Translations under genes and position numbers: made by a program
DNA from: Russula earlei
Taxonomy: Eukaryota; Basidiomycota; Agaricomycetes; Russulales; Russulaceae
Reading direction: 5' to 3'
Assembly: GCA_025769875.1 (NCBI GenBank)
Contig: JAGFNK010001356.1
Location: forward strand, 1 to 10,346
Length of the DNA stretch: 10,346 nt
The notes under the pieces: model-generated
The model's input: only the letters and a program-made list of their open reading frames with translations
Databases searched by the model: none
What the model was told of the DNA's origin: nothing
Part shown: one piece after another, positions 1 to 8,614 of the stretch
Layout of the letters: every line of letters starts with the position of its first letter
Position numbering within the stretch: position 1 is the stretch's first letter

Positions 1-201
1 CGATCGAATTGAGCCGTTGTCGTAGTCTGCTGACATGGAGTGGGCAACGCGGTGGGGATGACGTCGAGAGTGGGAACGCGAGGAAGGAGAGTGAGGTGAA
101 AGGAATGACGATAGTTGGAAGGAGGGATTGAGTGGGATGAAAGACGAAGGGAAAGTGAACGCGCAAGGGGTGGTACAAGTTATGTGGAAAATCTTACGTA
201 C
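1..201. other. Unassigned CpG-rich, purine-rich sequence
   Basis: No reading frame, repeat copy or RNA gene is recognised here. The plus strand is rich in G and A, and CpG is frequent, unlike most of the window to its right, where CpG is scarce. It may be ordinary flanking DNA or the edge of another element lying outside the window. Confidence 0.3.
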
Positions 202-340
202 AAAAGCCGTGGCCTAGGCCAGGCCAAGCCAGAGCCAAGCCGGGTTTGACGGCTTTGGCCCGGCCTGGGGTTTTAGAAAGCCAAAGCCACCTCGGGCCGA
301 GCCAAAGCCGGGGCTTTCAGGCCAAGCCAGGCTGGAAAAA
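202..340. repeat. GC-rich degenerate repeat with a long imperfect hairpin
   Basis: The segment is built from many short variants of AAAGCC, GGCCAAGCC and their complements. Positions 251-270 and 290-309 form an imperfect inverted repeat (17 of 20 positions pair by eye) around a 19-base loop. No coding potential is seen. Such islands resemble degraded foldback or MITE-like repeats, but I cannot name a family. It abuts the broken edge of the family C LTR remnant at 345, so it may mark an insertion or deletion breakpoint. Confidence 0.55.
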
Positions 341-344
341 CCCT

Positions 345-586
345 AATCACAAGGAACCTTCATGTTCCTCTTCCTCCTCTGCTTCTCTCTCATCATCCTC
401 CTCTTCTGTGAAACCAGGAGATTGACTCTGTCTGCGGACTGAGTCATTGTCTGACTCAGCCTTGAGATGCTCAACCTTTGATCTGGTCTCCCTGAGCCAG
501 CCCCCATTGAACCCTTGAACCAAGTCACAGGGACTTGGCTCCACTGAACCCCGAGCTAACGCTCTTACGGCCACAATGCTGTAACA
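345..586 (+). mobile_element. Partial LTR, family C (copy C1), 3' portion only
   Basis: This stretch aligns along its whole length with 9171-9412, the 3' part of the LTR of the gypsy-type element at the right edge. Shared landmarks include the pyrimidine-rich CTTCCTCCTCTGC block, the GTGAAACCAGGAG block and GAGCTAACGCTCTTACGG near the end. It ends in GTAACA at 581-586, matching an LTR terminus in CA. About the first 409 bp of the LTR, including its promoter, are missing and replaced by the GC-rich repeat. Immediately after it, Plavaka coding sequence begins on the minus strand. Several CpG sites of the right-hand copy are TpG or CpA here. Confidence 0.8.
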
Positions 587-696
587 GAGAGCTTTAATTG
601 CTTACTATGTGTGCCATCACAAACAAGAACAGTATCAAATCTTGCTGGCAGGATCCCCCATGTGATTTGGATTGTTGTGGCTCCACATGCACCAAG

Positions 697-2414
697 TGTT
701 ACAACACTTTCCTTTTACATTTACCTTGTACCTTCTGCTATGGACTGCTTGCCTTCATATGTCCCTTTACCTACTGGTCTCATGATCCCTTATGTCTTGT
801 GATCTCTTTTGTGTTATCATGTGATCCATACATGTCCAGGTAACACTGAATGGCTGTTACTTTCCCTTTGTTTGGTTCTCTTCCCTTTTATACTTACTTC
901 ACAAGTTTGACTGTGCAACGCTGCGCACTTACTGTGCAGCACAGTCACTTGGTTCTGACTCATTTGTGGCCTCATTTCTATGACTCCTACTTATTATGAC
1001 TCCTACTATGCTAGTAGCACAGTCAAAGCACAGCTACTGCTGCACTTCTCCTGTATATATAAGCTCAGTACTTTGTGACCAAAGCCCTAAGCTTGGTCTC
1101 TTGTAGAATCCAACCTACTCTTGTCCAAACAAATTCACCTGCAACCCACACAACTCCTAATCCTCAAACTACATCCACCTCTCCATTTCATCAACTCTTC
1201 ACACACACACACACCATCCACCATCTACTCTTCACCTCTCCTGTCAAGACACGTACTGCTGATCTGTGTGGACTCAGGAGCAGGTGGGCAAGGGTCGGAA
1301 CAGATGGTACATGGCATAGGCAGCGTTAAACAGGAGGACGATCCAAATGACTAGAATGTACCAGAAGGGGACTGGTACGTGTAACTGGAGGCAGAGGCGA
1401 AGACTGGAGGCCAGTGCAGCGAGAGGGCTTTAGACAAGGCGGTCGTTGAAGAGTACCTTGGAAGCGAGGGGAGTCTTTAAACTGAGCGGTTGTGGGGGAG
1501 TACCCAGGAAGATGAGAGTATCACAAATGGACAGTCTGACGACTGCCATACTTCATTGGGGCTTATATACAGTGTACAGGGTCGATTACAAAGAACTGGG
1601 ACTATTCTAGACTCTTTGGTACCATCCAATAGGACTACAGAGGCATAAACTTGCTTGTGTCAAGTTTCAGGCTTACTGAGCGCATTACAGATCATTGTGG
1701 AGAGATGACATCATTATGATGTCACTGTGGAGCGCTTAGTGAGCCTATGAGGTCACTGTGGAGTCGCTCAGTCAGCCATGATGTCATTGGAGCCTTGATG
1801 ACATCAGATGAGTTATGCAACAGTTTCTAAGAGTTTGTGCCACTGTTTTGGGTTCCTGGTGGCTGGGTGACCATGTGGCTGCCACGCGATGATCACCCGA
1901 TTAGGAAACAGGTGCCTGGTCGTGTTATAGTGCCTTTGCAATAGCGATATCTTGCACTGCAGGAGGGATAGCCCAGAAAATGGAAGGGAGTTGGTAATGC
2001 AAAGTGAGAGAGGTCTCTCTTGAGTGAAATAGGACCATCTATGGCCAGGACCTGGCCTTGGTTCATAACATCTCCTTTCCTCCCCTAAGAGTCTCTCTTC
2101 ACTCTACTGAGAAGAGCTCTCCTCCTTCAAGACATACCTTCCTCTCTCTGCATGTTCAAGGTCTATGACGGACTTGAACGCATATAGCTAGTGGAACCAG
2201 CCCTAGTCTATCCCATTACAAACATACCCTAGCTTCTCAACAGACCGAGTTGCACTAGGAAGGGTCTATTGGCCATAACCTGTTTAGTATAAAACACTTT
2301 GACCACTGCAGGGATCCTTACTCATTACAATGGGAACCAGCCCATTTCTCGAAACACACTTTACTATCAACTGGACTTCAGGCTTGAGAACTGACACGGC
2401 TCATTACCGTGACA
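697..2414 (+). mobile_element. Solo LTR, family A (copy A1), split by a nested LTR
   Basis: The element begins TGTTACAACA and ends CCGTGACA, so it has TG...CA ends. It is flanked by a 5-bp target duplication CCAAG at 692-696 and 2415-2419. Without the nested insertion (829 bp plus a 5-bp duplication) it is 884 bp, against 886 bp for the inverted copy at 3578-4463. A TATA-like box TATATATAAG lies at 1055-1064 and gives the strand. There is a short (AC)n tract near 1198-1213. Apparent small ORFs here occur in both copies only because the LTR is duplicated. Removing the LTR and one CCAAG restores continuous Plavaka-like sequence, so this is a clean insertion that lost its internal region by LTR-LTR recombination. 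Confidence 0.9.
1242..2070 (-). mobile_element. Solo LTR, family B (copy B1), nested in LTR A1
   Basis: This 829-bp insertion interrupts LTR A1. On the plus strand it begins TGTCAAGACACG and ends GGTTCATAACA, and it is flanked by a 5-bp target duplication TCTCC (1237-1241 and 2071-2075). The uninterrupted family A copy at 3578-4463 shows the empty site. A TATATAAG-like box on the minus strand (1561-1570), followed by a GACAGTC hairpin region, suggests the LTR reads leftward. A partial inverted copy lies at 4464-5070. It is the youngest event of the left stack and keeps more CpG sites than the other copy. Confidence 0.88.
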
Positions 2415-3577
2415 CCAAGTAAATTGACTCTGTTTGGTCAGTGTCATTATTGCTAGCCATGAACTTGATCTAATGAAAGATTTGGGACACCATGGAATGG
2501 GATTAGTGTATTTGCTGCCTGAGTGCGCAATGTTGCTGTTGAGGCATCAGGGTTGTTAACCCAAGCAATGAAATCAGCTAGGGCATCTTGAAAGTTGATT
2601 GTGCCATACATCCTAGCAAGATCATTGAATGATGCTGACTTTATTGTGGGGTTATGTGCCATCTTGAGAATGCCAAGACATGTCAGCAAGGGACCAATTG
2701 ATGTCCTGATGTCAGCATCACACTGCTCACCCTGCTGCTGCTGCTTAATGGATGCCATGTGCTGTTGGACTTTCTTGTGATGCTCCAACCATGTAGTCAT
2801 CTGTGAGTACTCATCCTTGTGGTTTGTGGCACAGTATGCATCCTTTGCAAAATCTATGTGAAGATGCTCAGTTTGTTCTGTATTATAGTTGTCAGTTGTG
2901 CCAAAATACATGATTGAGGACTGGTAGTGAAGGAGACTGTGGATTTTTGGGATGTTAAAGTCCTCCCATGTACTGAGGTTGACAAAGACTGCCTTACTCT
3001 CATGGAAGTGTTTGAGCACATCCTGAAGGCAGGTAAGAGTACCACTCATATGGCTTGGGCACTGTGCCAAGTACAAAAAGTCAAGCAGTGTGCTCACTAC
3101 TTTGATGACATGCATTAATGCATGGCCACTGAGAAGAGGAATATTGAAAACAACCCCAAGGAGAACATGACAGATATCTTTGTGTTCCTGTCCTGAAACA
3201 TAAGACAGCAATGTTATGTCTTTGGTAAAGAGCATAATGCTGTGATTTGGGGGTAACAGGCAGCAGTGTCAGTTGATTGGTGCCAATCCAAAGACAGTTG
3301 GGCTCATTAGCCATGTGATAAAGATGCTTCATAACACCCTGAAGTAGTTGATGAAGGATATCAAGGGTGATCAACAGGAAGACATTGGCAAATGGGAGAG
3401 ATTCTCAGAAAGGGTGAAAAATGGGCTTGAGGCCAGCTTCTCAACAGAATCTGTGGAACATGCCTACGTCCCCATCTGCTAGGTGATAGAGGTGCTTCAC
3501 ATCACTAGAGAGACAGGGCAGGAATTCTCCAAAGATGCCTAGTCAATCACGAGGAACCAGACACTTGGGGCAGCAAC

Positions 3578-4463
3578 TGTCACAGTAACTAGCCATGTCA
3601 GTTCTCAAGCCTGAAGTTGAGTTAATAGTAGAAGTGTGTTCAAATGAACAGGTTGGTTCCCATTGTAAAGAGTAAGGATCCCTGCAGTGGTTAAAGTGTT
3701 TTATGCTAAACAGGTCATGGCCAATAGACCCTTCCTAGTATGACTCAGTCCATTGAGAAGCTAGGGTAAGTTTTTAATGGGATGGACTATGGCCGGTTCC
3801 ACTAGCTATATGCATTCAAGTCCGTTGTAGACCTTGAACATGCAGAGAGAAGAGGAAGGTATCTCTTGAAGGAGGAGAGCTCTTCTCAGTAGAGTGAAGA
3901 GAGACTCTTAGGGGAGGAAAGGAGAGGTGAAGAGTAGATGGTGGATGGTGTGTGTGTGTGAAGAGTTGATGAAATGGAGAGGTGGATGTGGTTTGAGGAT
4001 TAGGAGTGAGGTGGGTCGCAGGTGAATATGTTTGGACAAGAGTAGGTTGGATTCTACAAGAGACCAAGCTTAGGGCTTTGGTCACAAAGTACTGGGCTTA
4101 TATATACAGGAGAAGTGCAGCAATAGCTGTGCTTTGACTGTGCTACTAGTATAGTAGGAGTCATAATAAGTAGGAGTCATAGAAATGAGGCCATGAATGA
4201 GTCAGAACCAAGTAACTGTGCTGCACAGTAGGTGTGCAGCATTGCACAGTTGAAGCTAAGAAGTAGGTATAAAAGGAAAGAGAACCAAACAAAGGGAAAG
4301 TAACAGCAATCCAGTGTTACTTGGATGTGTATGGATCACATGATAACACAGAAGGGATCACAAGACATAAGAGATCATGAGACCGGTAAGTAAAGGGATG
4401 TATGAAAGCAAGCAGTCCATAGCAAAAGGTAAGAAGTAAATGTAAAAGGAAAATGTTGTAACA
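3578..4463 (-). mobile_element. LTR, family A (copy A2), inverted, without target duplication
   Basis: An 886-bp inverted copy of LTR A1, aligning end to end apart from the nested B1 insertion. Read on the minus strand it begins TGTTACAACA at 4463 and ends GTGACA at 3578. The TATA-like box is at 4097-4106 on the minus strand. Its flanks differ: GCAAC on the left (Plavaka coding sequence) and CTGGA on the right (family B LTR). With no target duplication and two unrelated neighbours, it is probably a recombinant between LTR copies at two sites, or one side was deleted. Confidence 0.85.
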
Positions 4464-5070
4464 CTGGATGGACTCTCAGACCTCCTAGAATGATCTGCAT
4501 GACATCATAAAGCTCCACTGACATCATAGCTGACTGAGCAACTCCACTATGATGTCATACACTCACTAAGCACTCCACAAGTGATATCATTATGATATCA
4601 TTGCCCCACAGTCTCCCTAATTGTCCTGAGTCACCTATAGGTCTGACACAACAAGTTTATGTCCCTTGCATCTGATTGGAGCAGTCCAAAGAGTCTGAGT
4701 TATTTCCTGTAGTTCATACTCAGACTTGTAACTAGTATATAAGCCCCAATGTACTAGTAGCATGGCAGTCATCAGACTGTCCATTTGTGATACTCTCATC
4801 TTCCAGGGTACTCCCCTGCAACTGCTCTGTCTAAAGACTTCCCTTGTCCCAAAGGTACTTTTCAATGACCACCTTGTCTAAAGCCCCTTCACTGCACTGG
4901 CCTCCAATCTTCACCTCTGCCTCTTGCAACATGTACCAGTCCCCATCTGGTACCTCCTCATTGTTTGGCTCATCCTCTTGTTCAACACATTATACACCAC
5001 CTACCATCTGTTCCAACCCTTGCCCACCTGCTCCTGTGTCCCTAAGTGATCAGCAGTATGTGTCTTGACA
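4464..5070 (+). mobile_element. Partial LTR, family B (copy B2), inverted relative to B1
   Basis: The reverse complement of this stretch aligns with the first part of LTR B1: TGTCAAGACACA at 5070 inward, then AGGAGCAGGTGGGCAAGGGT, GAGTATCACAAATGGACAGT, CATTGGGGCTTATATAC and the ATGATGTCA-rich segment. The match weakens towards 4464, where LTR A2 begins, so about 200 bp of the LTR is missing. TATATAAG at 4736-4743 gives the plus strand. At many places where B1 has CpG, this copy has TpG or CpA, so it is the more decayed of the two. Confidence 0.8.
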
Positions 5071-5339
5071 CATCCCCTCTGCCTTTAGTCTCCTCCACCT
5101 GCATCACTCCTCTCCCTCCCTTTGTCATTATGCTCTTGCCCATTGTTGAACCCCTTTCATCAGGTTCTTGCTCCTCTGTAAAAGGCTATGAATTAATGTC
5201 CTCACCCCTGCCTCACACCTATGCACAGACCTATATGATGTGCTCACATTGTAATTGTAGGCTTACCTGAGGGCTCACTACCCACAGTGCCTTGCCCTGT
5301 CATCATCAGTGCACCTCCCCACACTTGCAGACCTGGAGT
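5071..5339. other. Degraded sequence beside LTR B2; possible 3' tail of an element B polyprotein on the minus strand
   Basis: No clear gene. On the minus strand a frame from about 5190 towards the LTR edge is open and acidic, with EEQEPDERGS, then VMQVEETKGRGDV running into the LTR. Together with the purine-rich AGGCAGAGGGGATG next to the LTR it could be the end of a gypsy-type pol reading frame plus a polypurine tract. That would make 5070 the 5' edge of a minus-strand 3' LTR, against the TATA-based orientation, so the assignment is weak. Otherwise it is unassigned host sequence. Confidence 0.25.
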
Positions 5340-5890
5340 CAGGGTGTCATGAACCATTTCCTGGAGAGGGCCCTTGAAGGACCCTTCCTTATGAGAGGAA
5401 ACCTAGCCTCTATGGTGTCACCCTGTTCACATGGACAAAAGGGGTGAGTAGAGGTGTCCACAATATTGCACATGCATTGTTGCATGAGCAATTCTCAGCA
5501 CAATCGACATACAGCAAGCCCCACTTAATGGCAACCCTTTTAGCAGTAAAGGACAGCATTATACCTTCTCTAAAGATCCTTTACGATGATGCTAAGTGCT
5601 CTACAAGAGGCACTAACAAGACACTAACAGCCCTACAACGTGTTATTAGACTAACTCTAATAACCCTAGAACAAACTATGAAACAATACTAAGGACCTTA
5701 ATATAAGTATTAGGGTCGACTCTAAGGACCCTAATTGAACTATATAAGGGGCCTTATAAGCAACTCTATTCCTTGCACCAAACTACAAGTCCTCAAATGA
5801 CCAGCCCTAAACTAACTAACAGGAAATGAATCAGGTGCTTGCATGTGTACTAAAGTAAACACATGGACAGTAAAGACTCTTACTCAGTGG

Positions 5891-5922
5891 CTTACTGAGC
5901 ATGACTGAGCATGCTCAGTAAG
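5891..5922. repeat. 32-bp palindrome in LTR D1
   Basis: The arms CTTACTGAGCATG and CATGCTCAGTAAG are perfect 13-bp reverse complements around a 6-base spacer. The same palindrome is kept in LTR D2 at 7055-7086. It lies about 85-115 bp upstream of the TATA-like box, a position suitable for a dimeric regulator site, but no regulator can be named. Confidence 0.8.
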
Positions 5923-6029
5923 CACACTCCAACTTCTTACTCATCTGTCAATTGTGTTTGATAACAAGGTTAAGACTTGTTCCCTATTTAGCAATCTTCT
6001 AGTAGTATATAAGTGCTCAATAAAGTAAC

Positions 6030-6049
6030 GGACAGTCTTCAGACTGTCC
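6030..6049 (+). promoter_or_regulatory. Hairpin just downstream of the LTR D1 TATA box
   Basis: GGACAGTCT and AGACTGTCC form a perfect 9-bp stem with a 2-base centre, starting 24 bases after the start of TATATAAG (6006). This is near the expected transcript start. Related, less perfect versions occur at the same place in D2 and in LTRs B1 and B2. Confidence 0.6.
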
Positions 6050-6287
6050 ATTTGTTTATGGTACTCTCTATCCCTGGGATACTCCTTTAAGGACCGTCCA
6101 CTTGTGACCATTCTGGCCTCTTCCCTGCATACCTGTTCGACTCTACCAGTAACCATACCTCTTTGGTATTTGGTACTGCTTTGGACTCTACTTCTTGCCC
6201 ATGCCATCTTGGATGTCTATTGACTTGTCTTCGAGCTTATCCCTTGCTCTTGAACTGGACTGTTCAACAGTGAGTTCCAACACAGGG

Positions 6288-6689
6288 GATAAGGGTCTTT
6301 CAGTATGCTCTTGACTGGTTTACTTACTGCTACAAATTCCTGTCCCATCTTGTTTACTTACACTCCAATTCTGGTTAACACTTACCTTGTTTTCCTTAGC
6401 ATAGATTGATGTATGACCCTTGTTCCATATCAATGTCATATTCCCTTACTTACTTGTCTTGCACCCTGCATCCCTGCTCCTTTGATTACTTGCCATTTTT
6501 CTCTACTCTTGCCACAGTATTTAAGGACTGGTACTTACAGTCTTGAATGGCAGTTTGTGCAGTCTTCTGCTCCCATGTTAACCTCTTCATCTGTTAGCAA
6601 AGACAACCCTTCACCTAATGGTAACCTCTCCCCTCTCTCTCTTCTCCTTGTAAGCCCAAGCACATACACAGGTTCAACTCTCTTTCACA
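6288..6689. other. Unassigned AT-rich sequence between two solo LTRs
   Basis: This stretch lies between the target duplications of D1 and D2. No recognised domain is seen on either strand. A plus-strand frame is open from 6413 into LTR D2, and on the minus strand a short open stretch near 6600-6540 reads TDEEVNMGAEDCTNCHSRL, but neither matches a family I know. Several GTAAGT words occur on the minus strand and could be old splice sites. Removing the LTRs would join it to 5071-5339 on the left and 7666 onward on the right. Confidence 0.3.
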
Positions 6690-6694
6690 CCCAT

Positions 6695-7660
6695 TGTCAA
6701 GACTCACTGTTGAACTATCCAGTTCAAGAGCGAGGGATAAGCTCAAAGACGAGTCAATAGACGTCCAAGACAGCGTGGGCAAGGAGTAGAACCCAGAGTA
6801 GTAACAAATACCAGAGAGGCACTGTTACTGTGAGAGTAGAGCAGTCACACAGAGAAGAGGCCAGGATAGTCACAAGGGGACGGTCCTTAAAGGAGTATCC
6901 CAGGGATGGAGAGTGCCGTAAACAAATGGACAGTCTGAGGACTGTCTGCTACTTTATTGAGCACTTATATACTACAAGAGAACTGCTAAATAGGGAACAA
7001 GTTATAACCTTGTTATCAAGCACCATAGAGTGATGAGTAAGAAGTCGGAGTATGCTTACTGAGCATGCTCAGTCATGCTCAGTAAGCTGCTGAGTAAGAA
7101 GGCTCCTCTTGATGAGTAAGAGCCTTCACTGTCCACGTGTTCACTGCTTTTAGTACACGTGCAAACACCTGATTCATTTCCTGTTAGTTAGTTTAGGGCC
7201 GGTCATTTGAGGACTTGTAGTCTGGTTAGGGGGATAGTGTTATTCTATAAGGCCTCTTGTATAGTTCTATTAGGGTCCTTAAAGTCGACCCTAATATTTC
7301 TATTAAGGTCCCTAGTATTGCCTTATAGTTCGTTCTATGGTTATTAAAGTTAGTCTAATAACACATTGCAGGGTCTTTTTATACTATGTTAGTGTCTATT
7401 GTAGAGCACTTATAGTCGTCCTAAAGGGTCCCTAGGAAGGTCCTAGTATTGTCTTTTATTGCTAAAAGGGTTGCCTTTAAGTGGGGCTTGCTGTATGTCG
7501 ATTGTGCCAAGAATTGCTTGCACAACAATGCATGCGCGATATTGTGGACACCTCTACTCATCCGTTTTGCTCGAGTGAACAGGGTGACACCATAGAGGCT
7601 GGGTTTCCTCCTATAAGGAAGGGTCCTTCAAGGGCCCTCTCCGGAGAATGGTTCATGACA
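6695..7660 (-). mobile_element. Solo LTR, family D (copy D2), inverted
   Basis: This 966-bp element, read on the minus strand, begins TGTCATGAACC at 7660 and ends CTTGACA at 6695. It is flanked by a 5-bp target duplication CCCAT on the plus strand (6690-6694 and 7661-7665). The TATATAAG box on the minus strand is at 6964-6971. It aligns with D1 over the full length with scattered substitutions and small indels. Its own target duplication differs from that of D1, so the two are separate insertions. Apparent short ORFs within it are not conserved reading frames. Confidence 0.88.
7055..7086. repeat. 32-bp palindrome in LTR D2
   Basis: Same 13-bp arms as in D1, with the spacer CTCAGT being the complement of the D1 spacer, as expected for the inverted copy. 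Confidence 0.8.
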
Positions 7661-7665
7661 CCCAT

Positions 7666-8026
7666 GAGTCTGATACCTCAAAGTGTTCACATCTGGGATA
7701 TGACCTTGCTCTCAGCTCACCTCTGTTCAAACCTGCCCTAGGATCAAGTCTCAAGAACTCTGCATGCCACAGTTTGGCTTGCTTCAACACACACACCTCA
7801 CCCTCCACCTCTCATCCTCAATGCACACACCTCACCCTTCACCTCTAACCTTTGATATACATACCTTGTCCTGTGCCTCTCACCATTGATGCACACACCT
7901 CACCTTCCACCTCTCATCTCTGACATGCATGCCCTGCAACATACCCTCTCCTCTCCCTCCAATGTTGCTAACACCCATGTGCACCCACACCCACACTGGC
8001 ACCCACACACCTGCTTGCCCCTGCCT
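7666..8026. other. Unassigned C-rich sequence with a minisatellite
   Basis: No gene is recognised. The plus strand is rich in C and T with many CACACACCTCACC words, listed separately as tandem repeats. The stretch continues to the ERG8 remnant without a clear boundary, so it may be degraded gene-flanking DNA. Confidence 0.3.
7783..7960. repeat. Degenerate tandem repeat of about 35 bp, five units
   Basis: Units start near 7783, 7818, 7853, 7887 and 7921. The core is GCACACACCTCACC followed by TCCACCTCTCATC. Units 1, 2 and 4 are closest; units 3 and 5 have diverged. Confidence 0.65.
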
Positions 8027-8123
8027 CATCAGGCAGAAGTCCACACAGCTTGAGAACTGGCCAACCACCCCTGTGTGGCATTTTGGCCACACAAACTAGC
8101 CTGTCTTGCTCTCACCCCTTTAA

Positions 8124-8402
8124 CCCAATGGGGCATTGGACTCTCACATTGAAAATACTGGTCTTGGCTCTTCTGCTGCTCTCATCATGTCTCTTGTCAC
8201 CACTCTGCTCATCCAGACCAGTGTGATCACACCCAACCAGCTCACAAACACCTCATCATGGTGCCTTGTGCACAATGTTGTGCAACTCATGCACCACCTC
8301 ACCCAGGTCAAAGTGGGCTCTGGCTTTGACATCTCTGCTGTGGTGTTCAGGAGCCAGCTTTACACATGGTTCAGGCCCCATACAGCAACCGAGATTTCTT
8401 GA
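8124..8402 (+). pseudogene. ERG8: Phosphomevalonate kinase (ERG8) fragment
   Basis: The frame carries the signature of phosphomevalonate kinase, the GHMP-family enzyme that phosphorylates mevalonate 5-phosphate in the isoprenoid and sterol pathway. It shows TGLGSSAALI (the glycine/serine-rich ATP-binding loop), then LVHNVVQLMHHLTQVKVGSGF, matching the family's HN.AQ..H...QGKVGSGFD block (conserved stretch at 8265-8336), then a VFRSQLYTWFRP segment. Only about 90 of the roughly 450-500 residues of the family remain. The fragment is changed at conserved places: N instead of K before TGLGSS, V instead of G in the QGK motif, R instead of G in VFGS. A stop lies just upstream (8121-8123). A stretch at 8093-8120 in another frame (LACLALTP) may be the continuation through a frameshift. 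The frame ends in a stop at 8400-8402. It is clearly a decayed host gene piece, either a retrocopy or captured DNA. Confidence 0.82.
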
Positions 8403-8437
8403 AACTTGAACTTGGAACTTGAATTTTGGGATTAGCC

Positions 8438-8464
8438 AGGTGTGACAGGTGTGACAGGTGTGAT
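8438..8464. repeat. Three tandem copies of a 9-bp unit
   Basis: AGGTGTGAC occurs twice, followed by AGGTGTGAT. It follows the ERG8 remnant. No function is evident. Confidence 0.8.
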
Positions 8465-8524
8465 GACAGTGACAAATCCATATGATTAACTAATATCAGT
8501 TGTCTTTGTCTGTTAACTGTAATT

Positions 8525-8542
8525 CACATATTTGCATATGTG
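8525..8542. repeat. Short perfect inverted repeat
   Basis: CACATAT and ATATGTG flank TTGC. It lies about 70 bp upstream of the Myb/SANT-like start codon. Too short to be more than a possible binding site. Confidence 0.5.
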
Positions 8543-8614
8543 ATGTCGTGTAATGACTTGGGCTGGGGAACGATTGGTGTGTCAATCTTTCTACCCACAC
8601 CTCCACCACCCCAT

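Larger units (their letters stand above)
587..3577 (-). pseudogene. Plavaka-type DNA transposase, C-terminal part, dead and split by LTRs
   Basis: Transposase remnant read on the minus strand, upstream to downstream as 3577-2415 and then 696-587, with a solo LTR between. From about 3577 the frame shows a CPKCLVPRD motif, then FHRFC, GLKPIFHPF and TLDILHQLLQGV, then LPPNH. The longest intact stretch (3235-2453, 260 codons) contains VSGQEHKDICHVLLG, LLDFLYLAQCPSH, FGTTDNYNTEQTEHLHIDF and YSQMTTWLEHHKKVQQH, all typical of the C-terminal half of Plavaka transposases of basidiomycetes. The frame then shifts to IKFMASNNDTDQTESIYLV, crosses the LTR target duplication, and continues at 690-600 with ILPARFDTVLVCDGTH. 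At least four in-frame stops and three frameshifts make it a pseudogene. The N-terminal part is absent: at 3578 the sequence switches to LTR A2, and no continuation is found beyond it. Confidence 0.88.
5345..6282 (+). mobile_element. Solo LTR, family D (copy D1)
   Basis: This 938-bp element begins TGTCATGAACC and ends TTCCAACA, flanked by a 5-bp target duplication CAGGG (5340-5344 and 6283-6287). It is a reverse-complement match to 6695-7660 along its length. TATATAAG lies at 6006-6013 and AATAAA at 6019-6024, followed by a perfect hairpin at 6030-6049. A 32-bp palindrome lies at 5891-5922. The upstream half carries scattered AAGGACC and CCCTAA words. The ends and the region after the TATA box resemble family B, so the two families are probably related. 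Confidence 0.88.

Noticed and set aside
1075..1329. Conserved small proteins starting MTKALSLVSC on opposite strands (1075-1329 and 4085-3816)
   Set aside because: They are the same stretch of the duplicated LTR A; conservation comes from the copy, no domain is seen, and the frames diverge where B1 is inserted.
695..4465. A Plavaka transposon with terminal inverted repeats of about 890 bp around the transposase remnant
   Set aside because: The left arm has TG...CA ends, its own 5-bp duplication CCAAG on both sides and lies inside the transposase frame, so it is a solo LTR; the right arm is another copy of that LTR.
5640..5740. Telomere-like TTAGGG/CCCTAA words
   Set aside because: They are scattered single units within LTR D, not a tandem array, and recur in D2.
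6413..6760. 115-codon plus-strand ORF
   Set aside because: It crosses the edge of solo LTR D2 at 6695 without any domain match, so it is most likely a chance open frame.
7783..7960. CRISPR-like array
   Set aside because: The units are contiguous and degenerate with no spacers, and the genome is eukaryotic.
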